NCBI GenBank assembly: GCA_016462305.1
Contig: JAEMTM010000104.1
Location: 1 to 6,379, forward strand
DNA length: 6,379 nt
Direction of reading: 5' to 3'
Source of the DNA: Sphingomonadaceae bacterium
GTDB lineage: Bacteria > Pseudomonadota > Alphaproteobacteria > Sphingomonadales > Sphingomonadaceae
The first letter of the stretch is position 1. Every line of letters begins with the position of its first letter. Shown here piece by piece: positions 1-5,774 of the stretch. Under the pieces are notes generated by a model. It ran no database searches, was not told where the DNA came from, and saw only the letters and a program-made list of their open reading frames with translations. Made by a program: the position numbers and the translations under genes.

Positions 1-39
1 CATTGCGCTTGGAAACATAAGCCGATAGGCGCAAAGAAT

Positions 40-1368
40 ATGTCCGACACGCCCGCTGAAATCCACCCGCTTAAAATTGCGGACTTCCGCTTTTACTGGA
101 TGGCGCGGTTTATGGCGGTGCTTGCGACGATGGGGATGGTCGTTGTTATCGGTTATCAGGCCTATGACATCGCGCGCAGCGATTATGGCATGTCCATTCG
201 CGAGGCTTCGTTACAACTTGGCCTGTTGGGGCTGGTGCAGTTTGTTCCGCTGGCGCTGCTGACACCGGTGGCGGGATGGGCCGCAGATCGCTGGGAACGG
301 CGGACGGTGGCGCGGCTCGCCAATAGCATCGATATGCTGGTCGCGCTTGCTTTGGGTTGGTTCACTTATGTGGACGGACTCACCCTCCCCCTACTTTTCC
401 TGTTTGCAGCATTGCACGGCGTCGCACGGGTGTTTGTCGGGCCGTCAATGTCGGCGATTGCGCCCAACATCGTTCCACCCGCATCATTGCCCCGCGCAAT
501 TGCCTTAAGCTCCATTGCTTGGCAAATCGGTTCGGTGTTCGGCCCTGCGGCCGGTGGCTTGATGTTCGCCGCAAGCCCGTCACTGCCCTATTTTGCCTCG
601 GCTGGCCTCATGTTGATGGCGACCATCAGCCTCAGCTTCGTGCGGCCAGTCTACCCACCGCCGTTGGAAAAGAAGATTCACCCCATCCGCCAAATGGTCG
701 ATGGCATTCGTTACACTTGGTCGGAACGCTTCTTATTGGGTGCCATAACGCTTGACCTGTTTGCGGTGTTGCTGGCGGGCGCAACGGCCATGCTTCCTGT
801 CTATGCACGCGACATATTGATGGTGGGACCGGACGGGCTTGGCCAATTGCGTGCGGCACCTGCTGTGGGCGCGACAGTGGTGGCACTCATGCTCACCTTC
901 CGTCCGCTGCGCCATAATGTTGGCGCAAAAATGCTTTGGGCTGTGGTTATATTCGGGATTGCGACCATTGGTTTCGGCCTGAGCCATGAAATAGGGACGC
1001 GCGTGTTTGGCGGTGCTGAAATTGGTTTCCTTGATATGGACGCCGGCATGGCAGTGGCGTTGGTCATGCTCATCGTGCTTGGCGCTTCGGACATGCTGTC
1101 CGTTTATGTGCGCTCATCCCTGGTGCAGCTCAACACGCCAGACGACATGCGCGGACGGGTGAGTTCGGTGTCCGGCCTCGCCATTTCCGCATCAAATGAA
1201 TTGGGCGAATTGCAATCCGGTGTGGCAGCCGCAGTGCTCGGCCCCGTCGGCGCAGTTGTATTTGGCGGCGTTGGTGCCATATGCGTTACGGCAATTTGGG
1301 CAGGTTTATTCCCCGAGCTTAAAAACGCCCGCAGTTTCGAACCACAATATAGAGGAAAAAGTCCATGA
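40..1368 (+). CDS. MFS transporter, MFS_3/EntS-like putative exporter
   Basis: A 442-residue inner-membrane protein with about 12 hydrophobic segments: six in roughly residues 22-201, a charged cytoplasmic loop at about 202-230, then six more up to about residue 424. The MFS motif A is present as GWAADRWERR (79-88) between TM2 and TM3. The C-terminal block (about 355-425, with TPDDMRGRVSSV and SNELGELQSG) is characteristic of the MFS_3 (EntS/transmembrane secretion effector) group, whose characterised members export small molecules such as enterobactin. The substrate cannot be read from sequence. The stop overlaps the cysK start (ATGA), so the two genes are probably co-translated. Export of cysteine or a related metabolite is therefore a reasonable but unproven guess. 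The ATG at 40 starts directly before a typical cytoplasmic N-terminus, and no strong Shine-Dalgarno precedes it. The family call is confident; the substrate is unknown. Confidence 0.9.
   Translation: MSDTPAEIHPLKIADFRFYWMARFMAVLATMGMVVVIGYQAYDIARSDYGMSIREASLQLGLLGLVQFVPLALLTPVAGWAADRWERRTVARLANSIDMLVALALGWFTYVDGLTLPLLFLFAALHGVARVFVGPSMSAIAPNIVPPASLPRAIALSSIAWQIGSVFGPAAGGLMFAASPSLPYFASAGLMLMATISLSFVRPVYPPPLEKKIHPIRQMVDGIRYTWSERFLLGAITLDLFAVLLAGATAMLPVYARDILMVGPDGLGQLRAAPAVGATVVALMLTFRPLRHNVGAKMLWAVVIFGIATIGFGLSHEIGTRVFGGAEIGFLDMDAGMAVALVMLIVLGASDMLSVYVRSSLVQLNTPDDMRGRVSSVSGLAISASNELGELQSGVAAAVLGPVGAVVFGGVGAICVTAIWAGLFPELKNARSFEPQYRGKSP
1351..1356 (+). promoter_or_regulatory. Ribosome binding site of cysK inside the MFS gene
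   Basis: AGAGGA lies 8 bases before the cysK ATG at 1365 and within the last codons of the transporter gene. It fixes the cysK start and, with the ATGA overlap, supports translational coupling. Confidence 0.75.
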
Positions 1369-2285
1369 AAGCACAATCGATCCTCGAAACCATTGGCAAC
1401 AGTCCGCATATTCGCATGGGACGGATGTTCCCGAATGCAGAGGTCTGGATTAAATCGGAACGGTCAAACCCCGGTGGGTCGATTAAGGACCGCATTGGCT
1501 TGGCGATGATACAAGCGGCCGAAAAAGACGGTAGCCTTAAACCCGGCGGCACAATCATTGAACCGACCTCTGGCAACACCGGCGTTGGTCTTGCCATGGT
1601 GGCGGCGGTCAAGGGCTATAAGCTCATCCTCGTCATGCCCGAATCCATGTCGCTGGAGCGTCGCCGCTTGATGCTGGCTTATGGCGCGACGTTTGACCTC
1701 ACCCCGCGTGAAAAGGGCATGAAGGGCGCGATTGAACGCGCGATTGAACTGGTATCACAAACCACAAATTCATGGATGCCACAGCAATTCGAAAACCCTG
1801 CCAACATCAACGTCCATGTGCGCACAACGGCGCTGGAGATATTGGAAGATTTTGCCGACTCCCCTATTGATGTGATGATAACCGGCGTCGGCACAGGTGG
1901 GCATATCACGGGTTGCGCTCAGGTTCTGAAAAAGGCTTGGCCAAATCTGAAAGTTTTTGCGGTTGAACCAACGCTGTCGCCGGTCATCAGCGGCGGCCAG
2001 CCGGGTCCACACGCGATCCAAGGGATTGGTGCTGGCTTCATTCCCGCCAATTTACATACGGCTTTGCTCGACGGGGTCATTCAGGTTGATCCCGAAAACG
2101 CCAAAGAAACCGCACGCCGCGCCGCACGCGAAGAGGGCATGCTGGTAGGCATTTCATCGGGCGCAACCCTTGCCGCCATATCGCAGAAAATGCCCGAACT
2201 ACCCGCCGGAAGCCGCATACTTGGTTTCAACTATGATACCGGTGAACGCTATCTATCGGTCCCGGATTTCTTACCGGTCGGGTAA
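1365..2285 (+). CDS. cysK: Cysteine synthase A (O-acetylserine sulfhydrylase)
   Basis: A 306-residue cytoplasmic PLP enzyme that makes L-cysteine from O-acetyl-L-serine and sulfide, the last step of assimilatory cysteine synthesis. The PLP Schiff-base lysine is K41 in SNPGGSIKDR. The substrate-binding loop is EPTSGNTG (66-73), and MPESMSLERRR follows as in CysK and CysM. The PLP phosphate loop reads GVGTGGHITG, with His where E. coli CysK has Thr. The C-terminal SSGA and DTGERYLS blocks are intact. Length is normal for the family (about 300-320). CysM or a cystathionine beta-synthase-like paralogue is less likely, because there is no extra domain and the overall pattern is CysK. It sits behind the MFS gene in one unit and ends at a strong terminator. 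No cysE or sulfate-assimilation gene is visible in the window. Confidence 0.93.
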   Translation: MKAQSILETIGNSPHIRMGRMFPNAEVWIKSERSNPGGSIKDRIGLAMIQAAEKDGSLKPGGTIIEPTSGNTGVGLAMVAAVKGYKLILVMPESMSLERRRLMLAYGATFDLTPREKGMKGAIERAIELVSQTTNSWMPQQFENPANINVHVRTTALEILEDFADSPIDVMITGVGTGGHITGCAQVLKKAWPNLKVFAVEPTLSPVISGGQPGPHAIQGIGAGFIPANLHTALLDGVIQVDPENAKETARRAAREEGMLVGISSGATLAAISQKMPELPAGSRILGFNYDTGERYLSVPDFLPVG

Positions 2286-2289
2286 ACCA

Positions 2290-2320
2290 AAAATGCCGGG
2301 ACTCATGTTCCCGGCATTTT
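2290..2320. terminator. Bidirectional intrinsic terminator between cysK and the acyl-CoA dehydrogenase
   Basis: A perfect 12-bp stem (2290-2301 with 2309-2320, AAAATGCCGGGA and its complement) encloses a 7-base loop. A T run follows the stem on the plus strand, and an A run before it (2289-2293) becomes a T run on the minus strand. It begins four bases after the cysK stop and 24 bases past the dehydrogenase stop, so it serves both convergent genes. Confidence 0.9.
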
Positions 2321-2344
2321 GTTAGATAGCGGTGAAAGCCGCGA

Positions 2345-4144
2345 TCACGCAGCAGCGAACATTTCCGGCGTAAGCGCCATGATCGCTTCGCTGCCCGCCT
2401 CAATCTTACGACGCAGCGCGCCGCAATCTGGCATGTGACGCTCCGCAAAATACCGCGCTGTCACCAGCTTGCTTTGGTAGAATGCCGCGTTTCCTGTGCC
2501 TGCATCCAATGCCTTCTGTGCGCTTTGCGCCATGCGTAGCCATTGCAGGCCAAGCGCAACGATGCCCATGATGTGCATATAATGATGCGCGCCCGCGCCG
2601 ATATTGTTCGGATTGGCCATGCCATTTTGCATGAACCACATCGTTGACGCCTTCAAATCGCCATTGGCCTTTTCAAGACGACCGGCCAGATCCACCAGCG
2701 GCCCATGCTTCGCAGCAGCGCATTCCTCATCCACAATCTTGAAAAGCGCCTGAATGGCGCGGCCACCATTTTGCGCGAGTTTCCGGCCAACAAGATCCAT
2801 GGCCTGAACACCGTTCGTGCCTTCATAGATCATCGCGATGCGGGCATCGCGCACATATTGCTCCATGCCCCATTCGGCGATGTAGCCATGGCCGCCATAT
2901 ACTTGCTGCGCATTGGTTGCGACTTCATAGCCCTTGTCCGTGCCATAACCCTTGATGACGGGAGTCAGCAAAGACAACAGGTCGTCGGCCATCTGCCGTT
3001 CTTCTTCGGTTTGCGCATGGTTCAGCAAATCGGCCTGCAACGCGCCCCACAGGCACAGGGCGCGCATGCCCTCGGTAAACGACTTTGCATCCATCAGCAT
3101 ACGGCGCACGTCCGGATGCACGAACAGTGTATCCGCCTTTTGGTCCATATCTTGCGGCCCGGTCAACGCGCGGCCCTGACGGCGGTCTTGCGCATAATGC
3201 ACGGCATTTTGGTAGGCGACTTCCGCAACGCCTAAACCCTGCTGCCCCACGCCAAGCCGCGCGAGGTTCATCATGATAAACATTGCCGCAAGGCCCTCAT
3301 GCTCTTCGCCCACTAAATAGCCGGTGGCACCATCATAATTCATGACGCAGGTGGCGTTGCCGTGAATACCCATTTTATGTTCAATCGAACCACAGGATAA
3401 CGCATTGCGTGCGCCAAGCGATCCGTCGTCATTTACAAGGAACTTGGGCACGATGAACAGCGATATACCTTTCACGCTGTCCGGTGCACCGGGTGTTTTT
3501 GCGAGCACCAAATGAATGATATTCTCGGTCAAATCATGCTCACCCGACGAGATGAAAATCTTGGTCCCGGAAATAGCAAAGCTGCCATCGCCATTGGGTT
3601 CTGCCTTGGTCCGAATAAGGCCAAGGTCCGTTCCGCAATGCGGCTCGGTCAGGTTCATTGTCCCGCCCCATTTGCCCGAAATCATGTTCGGGGCATATTT
3701 GGCCTTCTGCGCCTCACTGCCTTTGACCAAAATCGCGGACACAGCGCCCTGCGTCAGACCGGGGTACATCGCAAACGCCATGTTGGAACTCGCCATAAGC
3801 TCCTCAAAGGCCATGGAGACGATGTGCGGCATCCCCTGCCCACCAAACTCCAATGGGCCAGACAATGTGCCCCAGCCACCTTCGCAATATAGCTTATAGG
3901 CTTCTTTGAAACCATCGGGGGTGGTCACGCTGCCATCCTCATGGCGTGTGCAGCCCTGCAAGTCCCCAACTTGGTTCAAAGGGAAAAGCACATTTTCCAC
4001 AAACTTCGCGCCTTCGGTCAGGATCGCATCAATCATGTCAGCGCTGGCGTTTTCAAACCCGGGCAGATTGGCGTAACGCTCGACACCCAAAACTTCGTTG
4101 AGGATGAACTGCGTGTCGCGAATGGGGGCGGTATAGCTTGGCAT
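2345..4144 (-). CDS. Acyl-CoA dehydrogenase, DmdC-type long form
   Basis: A 599-residue FAD-dependent dehydrogenase that introduces the alpha-beta double bond into an acyl-CoA, passing electrons to ETF. Regions in order are: a short N-terminal acyl-CoA dehydrogenase segment beginning PSYTAPIRD (about 3-34), the alpha-helical N domain (about 40-158), and the beta middle domain with the flavin/substrate signature MNLTEPHCGTDLG (163-175). The C-terminal helical domain (about 283-452) carries QVYGGHGYIAEWG and the catalytic base E441 in IYEGTNG. An extra C-terminal helical domain (about 470-595) follows. This architecture and length match the group often annotated as 3-methylmercaptopropionyl-CoA dehydrogenase (DmdC), but that group is broad and many members act on ordinary fatty or other acyl-CoAs. 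Substrate is unresolved. It lies 31 bases downstream of the MerR gene on the same strand. No thiolase or FadB gene follows, because the gene ends at the shared terminator. Confidence 0.93.
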   Translation of the reverse strand: MPSYTAPIRDTQFILNEVLGVERYANLPGFENASADMIDAILTEGAKFVENVLFPLNQVGDLQGCTRHEDGSVTTPDGFKEAYKLYCEGGWGTLSGPLEFGGQGMPHIVSMAFEELMASSNMAFAMYPGLTQGAVSAILVKGSEAQKAKYAPNMISGKWGGTMNLTEPHCGTDLGLIRTKAEPNGDGSFAISGTKIFISSGEHDLTENIIHLVLAKTPGAPDSVKGISLFIVPKFLVNDDGSLGARNALSCGSIEHKMGIHGNATCVMNYDGATGYLVGEEHEGLAAMFIMMNLARLGVGQQGLGVAEVAYQNAVHYAQDRRQGRALTGPQDMDQKADTLFVHPDVRRMLMDAKSFTEGMRALCLWGALQADLLNHAQTEEERQMADDLLSLLTPVIKGYGTDKGYEVATNAQQVYGGHGYIAEWGMEQYVRDARIAMIYEGTNGVQAMDLVGRKLAQNGGRAIQALFKIVDEECAAAKHGPLVDLAGRLEKANGDLKASTMWFMQNGMANPNNIGAGAHHYMHIMGIVALGLQWLRMAQSAQKALDAGTGNAAFYQSKLVTARYFAERHMPDCGALRRKIEAGSEAIMALTPEMFAAA

Positions 4145-4150
4145 TTTCGG

Positions 4151-4155
4151 TCCTT
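4151..4155 (-). promoter_or_regulatory. Ribosome binding site of the acyl-CoA dehydrogenase
   Basis: On the minus strand AAGGA lies six bases before the ATG at 4144-4142, inside the short gap after the MerR gene. It supports the chosen start and independent translation initiation within a shared transcript. Confidence 0.7.
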
Positions 4156-4175
4156 ACAATAGCAGTGAAATGGCC

Positions 4176-4628
4176 TTAGGCCGCAGCAGATTTTTCCGCC
4201 GCTTCGACCTGTTCCACCGTTGAAACAAATTCGGTCAGCTCGTTAATTGCGCTTTCAATATCGTCGCGCTGGGCCTTTAACAGGTTGATCCGGTCGCGGC
4301 ATTTTTCAATAGTCACGCGGCGCTGAATATTGCGGCCGTCATTGAGGTCATACAGATCGATCATCTCGCGGATTTCAGCTAGGCTAAAACCGACGCGCTT
4401 TGCCCGCAATATCCACGCCAACCGCGCCCGGTCGCGCTTTGAATAAATACGCGCCAAGCCCAGCCGTTCCGGCGCAATCAGGCCTTGATCTTCATAAAAG
4501 CGCAATGCCCGCGCGGTTACCTCAAATTCGATAGATAGGTCGGATATCGTAAACGAATCCCGATTATATGCGTCGGGCGTGTCGATGGTCGCATCGGTCC
4601 GCTTTTCGTCGTGCGTTACAGATTCCAT
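4176..4628 (-). CDS. MerR-family transcriptional regulator, LiuR-like
   Basis: A 150-residue DNA-binding protein. A polar 25-residue N-terminal extension precedes the winged-helix MerR domain (about 26-95). That domain shows TISDLSIEFEVTARALRFYEDQGLI (27-51), the wing with RIYSKRDRARL (60-70), and KRVGFSLAEIREMIDLYDL (78-95). A helical coiled-coil dimerisation stretch (about 100-145) ends the protein. Only one cysteine (C110) is present, so a metal or redox-sensing MerR of the CueR/ZntR/SoxR type is unlikely. Family members of this size next to acyl-CoA genes (LiuR group) typically control branched-chain amino acid or fatty acid breakdown. This gene precedes the dehydrogenase by 31 bases, so it probably regulates it and itself. 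A good Shine-Dalgarno supports the start. The effector, presumably an acyl-CoA, is a guess. Confidence 0.88.
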   Translation of the reverse strand: MESVTHDEKRTDATIDTPDAYNRDSFTISDLSIEFEVTARALRFYEDQGLIAPERLGLARIYSKRDRARLAWILRAKRVGFSLAEIREMIDLYDLNDGRNIQRRVTIEKCRDRINLLKAQRDDIESAINELTEFVSTVEQVEAAEKSAAA

Positions 4629-4632
4629 AGCG

Positions 4633-4642
4633 CCTTTCCTCT
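4633..4642 (-). promoter_or_regulatory. Ribosome binding site of the MerR gene
   Basis: Minus-strand AGAGGAAAGG precedes the ATG at 4628, with GAGGA spaced 8 bases from it. It argues for this start despite the N-terminal extension before the helix-turn-helix. Confidence 0.75.
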
Positions 4643-4650
4643 TGAATGCC

Positions 4651-4673
4651 CTAACGTCACTAGTTTACGTTAG
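4651..4673. promoter_or_regulatory. Predicted operator 2: overlapping inverted repeat
   Basis: CTAACGT (4651-4657) and ACGTTAG (4667-4673) form a second perfect 7-bp-arm inverted repeat with a 9-base spacer. It overlaps the first palindrome and covers the predicted -10. The two centres are about 9.5 bases apart, close to one helical turn. It could be a second binding site or a by-product of repeated ACGT half-sites (4654, 4667, 4679). Confidence 0.45.
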
Positions 4674-4685
4674 CGTAAACGTCAA
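4657..4685 (-). promoter_or_regulatory. Predicted sigma-70 promoter of the MerR/acyl-CoA dehydrogenase operon
   Basis: On the minus strand a -35 hexamer TTGACG (4685-4680) and a weak -10 hexamer TAGTGA (4662-4657) are separated by 17 bases. The spacer is almost exactly the palindrome described separately. MerR activators usually act on 19-20 base spacers, so the ordinary 17-base spacing fits repression better. The -10 is poor, so the exact start is uncertain. Confidence 0.5.
4663..4680. promoter_or_regulatory. Predicted operator 1: 18-bp palindrome in the MerR promoter spacer
   Basis: GTTTACG, a 4-base centre TTAG, then CGTAAAC: a perfect inverted repeat with 7-bp arms. It sits between the predicted -35 and -10 of the MerR gene, which is where MerR-family proteins bind. 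The likely ligand is the regulator encoded just downstream (autoregulation). The palindrome is seen directly; who binds it is inferred. Confidence 0.72.
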
Positions 4686-4722
4686 TCGGGGAAGTTACGA
4701 CTGCGGTAAGAAAACTAGCCGG

Positions 4723-5538
4723 TTAAACGGATGGCTCGGGCGGAAATACGTCTGCTGGCTTTGGTGCCACTACCGGCGGGGGCAGCGCAGGGTCAGCGAC
4801 AGCATCGGCTGGCCCAACCTCAGTATCTATCGCCGGCGGGGGCTCTGGCCGCTTGACGGGCGTTGACGTATCTTGCAGAACGACCACCTCTTGCCCCATT
4901 TTCGTGACGCCGAACAACGCCTTGGCAAAGACCATTGGCAAACGGATGCAACCATGCGACGCCGGATACCCCGGCAAATCGCCCCCGTGGACGGCAATAC
5001 CGTCCCAAGTCAGGCGCTGCATAAATGGCATTGGTGCGTTGCTGTAGAGGTTGGATTTGTGGTCCACATTTTTCTGCAAAATGTTGAAAATACCGGTCGG
5101 CGTTTCCCTCCCCTTTTTCCCCGACGAAATCGTACTGAAGCCAATAAGCTGTTCATTCTGAAACACATAAATCCGCTGCGTATCGAGCACGACGACGATT
5201 TTCATCGGTCCTTCATACACATCCTGCTTCACCCAGATGAACTGCCCCGGCTTGAGCGCGTCAACAGGTCCTTTTTTGCGTGGCTTTGGCGCTGGCGTTG
5301 CAATCGGGGGTTTGACGGTGGGTGGTGTTGCCGCAGGCGGCGCAGCGACTGATTGCGTTTGCGCTGGTGGCGTGGCCAAAGCCGCATCCGCCGGAACGAC
5401 TTCAGGCCGTTGACCTTGCTGGATAGGCGCAGGCTGCGCCTGCCCCGATGCTTGCGTTCCAGCCATGCCCGGCACGGCACTCATCAACAAAAGCGCGATT
5501 ATGACCTGCAATGTGCGGATGCCCGCGCCGAAACCCAT
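4723..5538 (-). CDS. L,D-transpeptidase, YkuD/ErfK family, Sec-exported, proline-rich
   Basis: A 271-residue periplasmic enzyme expected to form 3-3 peptidoglycan cross-links or to attach proteins to murein by acting on tetrapeptide stems. A Sec signal peptide occupies residues 1 to about 26 (hydrophobic LQVIIALLLMSAV, probable cleavage after PGMA). A long Ala/Pro/Gln-rich low-complexity linker (about 30-90) follows. The YkuD catalytic domain spans about 110-222, with the core HGG (184-186) and SHGCIRLP (194-201), in which C197 is the nucleophile and H195 is part of the active site. A second Pro-rich tail (about 226-271) ends the protein. No LysM or PG_binding_1 domain is seen, so the linkers may position the domain in the cell wall. 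The ATG at 5538 puts the signal peptide at the true N-terminus, but its Shine-Dalgarno is weak. It is divergent from a second L,D-transpeptidase gene. Confidence 0.9.
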   Translation of the reverse strand: MGFGAGIRTLQVIIALLLMSAVPGMAGTQASGQAQPAPIQQGQRPEVVPADAALATPPAQTQSVAAPPAATPPTVKPPIATPAPKPRKKGPVDALKPGQFIWVKQDVYEGPMKIVVVLDTQRIYVFQNEQLIGFSTISSGKKGRETPTGIFNILQKNVDHKSNLYSNAPMPFMQRLTWDGIAVHGGDLPGYPASHGCIRLPMVFAKALFGVTKMGQEVVVLQDTSTPVKRPEPPPAIDTEVGPADAVADPALPPPVVAPKPADVFPPEPSV

Positions 5539-5597
5539 GAAATCGTCCCAACTGAAGGATATTGCACCAACGAGGCAGTAGACGAATAAGCACTACC

Positions 5598-5603
5598 ATC
5601 ATA
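5598..5603 (-). promoter_or_regulatory. Possible -10 element for the Sec-exported L,D-transpeptidase
   Basis: Minus-strand TATGAT (5 of 6 matches to TATAAT) lies in a locally AT-rich patch (about 5598-5617), roughly 60 bases before the start codon. No convincing -35 is found at 16-18 bases, so this is tentative. Confidence 0.3.
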
Positions 5604-5631
5604 CATATAAAAATTCGACGCCGATTTTCCC

Positions 5632-5664
5632 GCAAGCGTGCAGAATTCCGGCAAGCGTACAGAA
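5632..5664. repeat. 19-bp-period direct repeat between the divergent transpeptidase genes
   Basis: GCAAGCGTGCAGAA (5632-5645) recurs as GCAAGCGTACAGAA (5651-5664) with one mismatch in 14. The 19-base period is near two helical turns, as expected for tandem protein-binding half-sites. It lies upstream of both genes, so it could be a shared control site. No regulator is identified. Confidence 0.6.
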
Positions 5665-5686
5665 CTAGGCTACGGCCTCTAAGTTC
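5662..5686. other. Imperfect hairpin in the divergent intergenic region
   Basis: GAACT (5662-5666) pairs with AGTTC (5682-5686), and AGGC (5667-5670) with GCCT (5675-5678), giving a 9-bp stem with a 3-base bulge and the loop TACG. No T run follows, so it is not an obvious terminator. It may be a leader structure or chance. Confidence 0.3.
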
Positions 5687-5774
5687 CGACATGATGCGCC
5701 TAACCGTCCTCCTTTTGCGCTCAAATGCCTTTTCAGCCCTATTTATCGACAGAGTTGAGTCCTATCTTGAGCGC

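Noticed and set aside
1..39. Possible promoter or end of an upstream gene before the MFS transporter
   Set aside because: Too short to support a call; no clear -35/-10 pair or recognisable coding end is visible.
2329..2342. Small GCGG/CCGC hairpin just downstream of the acyl-CoA dehydrogenase stop
   Set aside because: It has only 4 bp of stem and no T run; the strong hairpin at 2290-2320 already explains termination.
2705..3235. A 176-codon plus-strand open frame inside the acyl-CoA dehydrogenase gene
   Set aside because: It is fully antisense to a gene with intact catalytic motifs and shows no recognisable domain or ribosome binding site; it is a shadow of GC-rich coding sequence.
3512..3899. 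Two overlapping plus-strand frames of about 126 codons antisense to the acyl-CoA dehydrogenase
   Set aside because: Both are antisense to the conserved FAD-binding region and no family is recognisable in either.
4629..4722. Search for a terminator between the Sec-exported transpeptidase and the MerR gene
   Set aside because: Only short imperfect pairings such as AAC/GTT around 4714-4726 are seen; no convincing intrinsic terminator, so some read-through into the MerR gene is possible but not shown.
4873..5352. A 159-codon plus-strand frame antisense to the Sec-exported L,D-transpeptidase
   Set aside because: It covers the complement of the catalytic core and linker, and its composition reflects the reverse complement of Pro/Ala-rich coding sequence.
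5402..5692. A 96-codon minus-strand frame starting in the intergenic region and running into the transpeptidase gene
   Set aside because: It overlaps the signal-peptide and linker coding region in another frame, has no Shine-Dalgarno and resembles no known protein.
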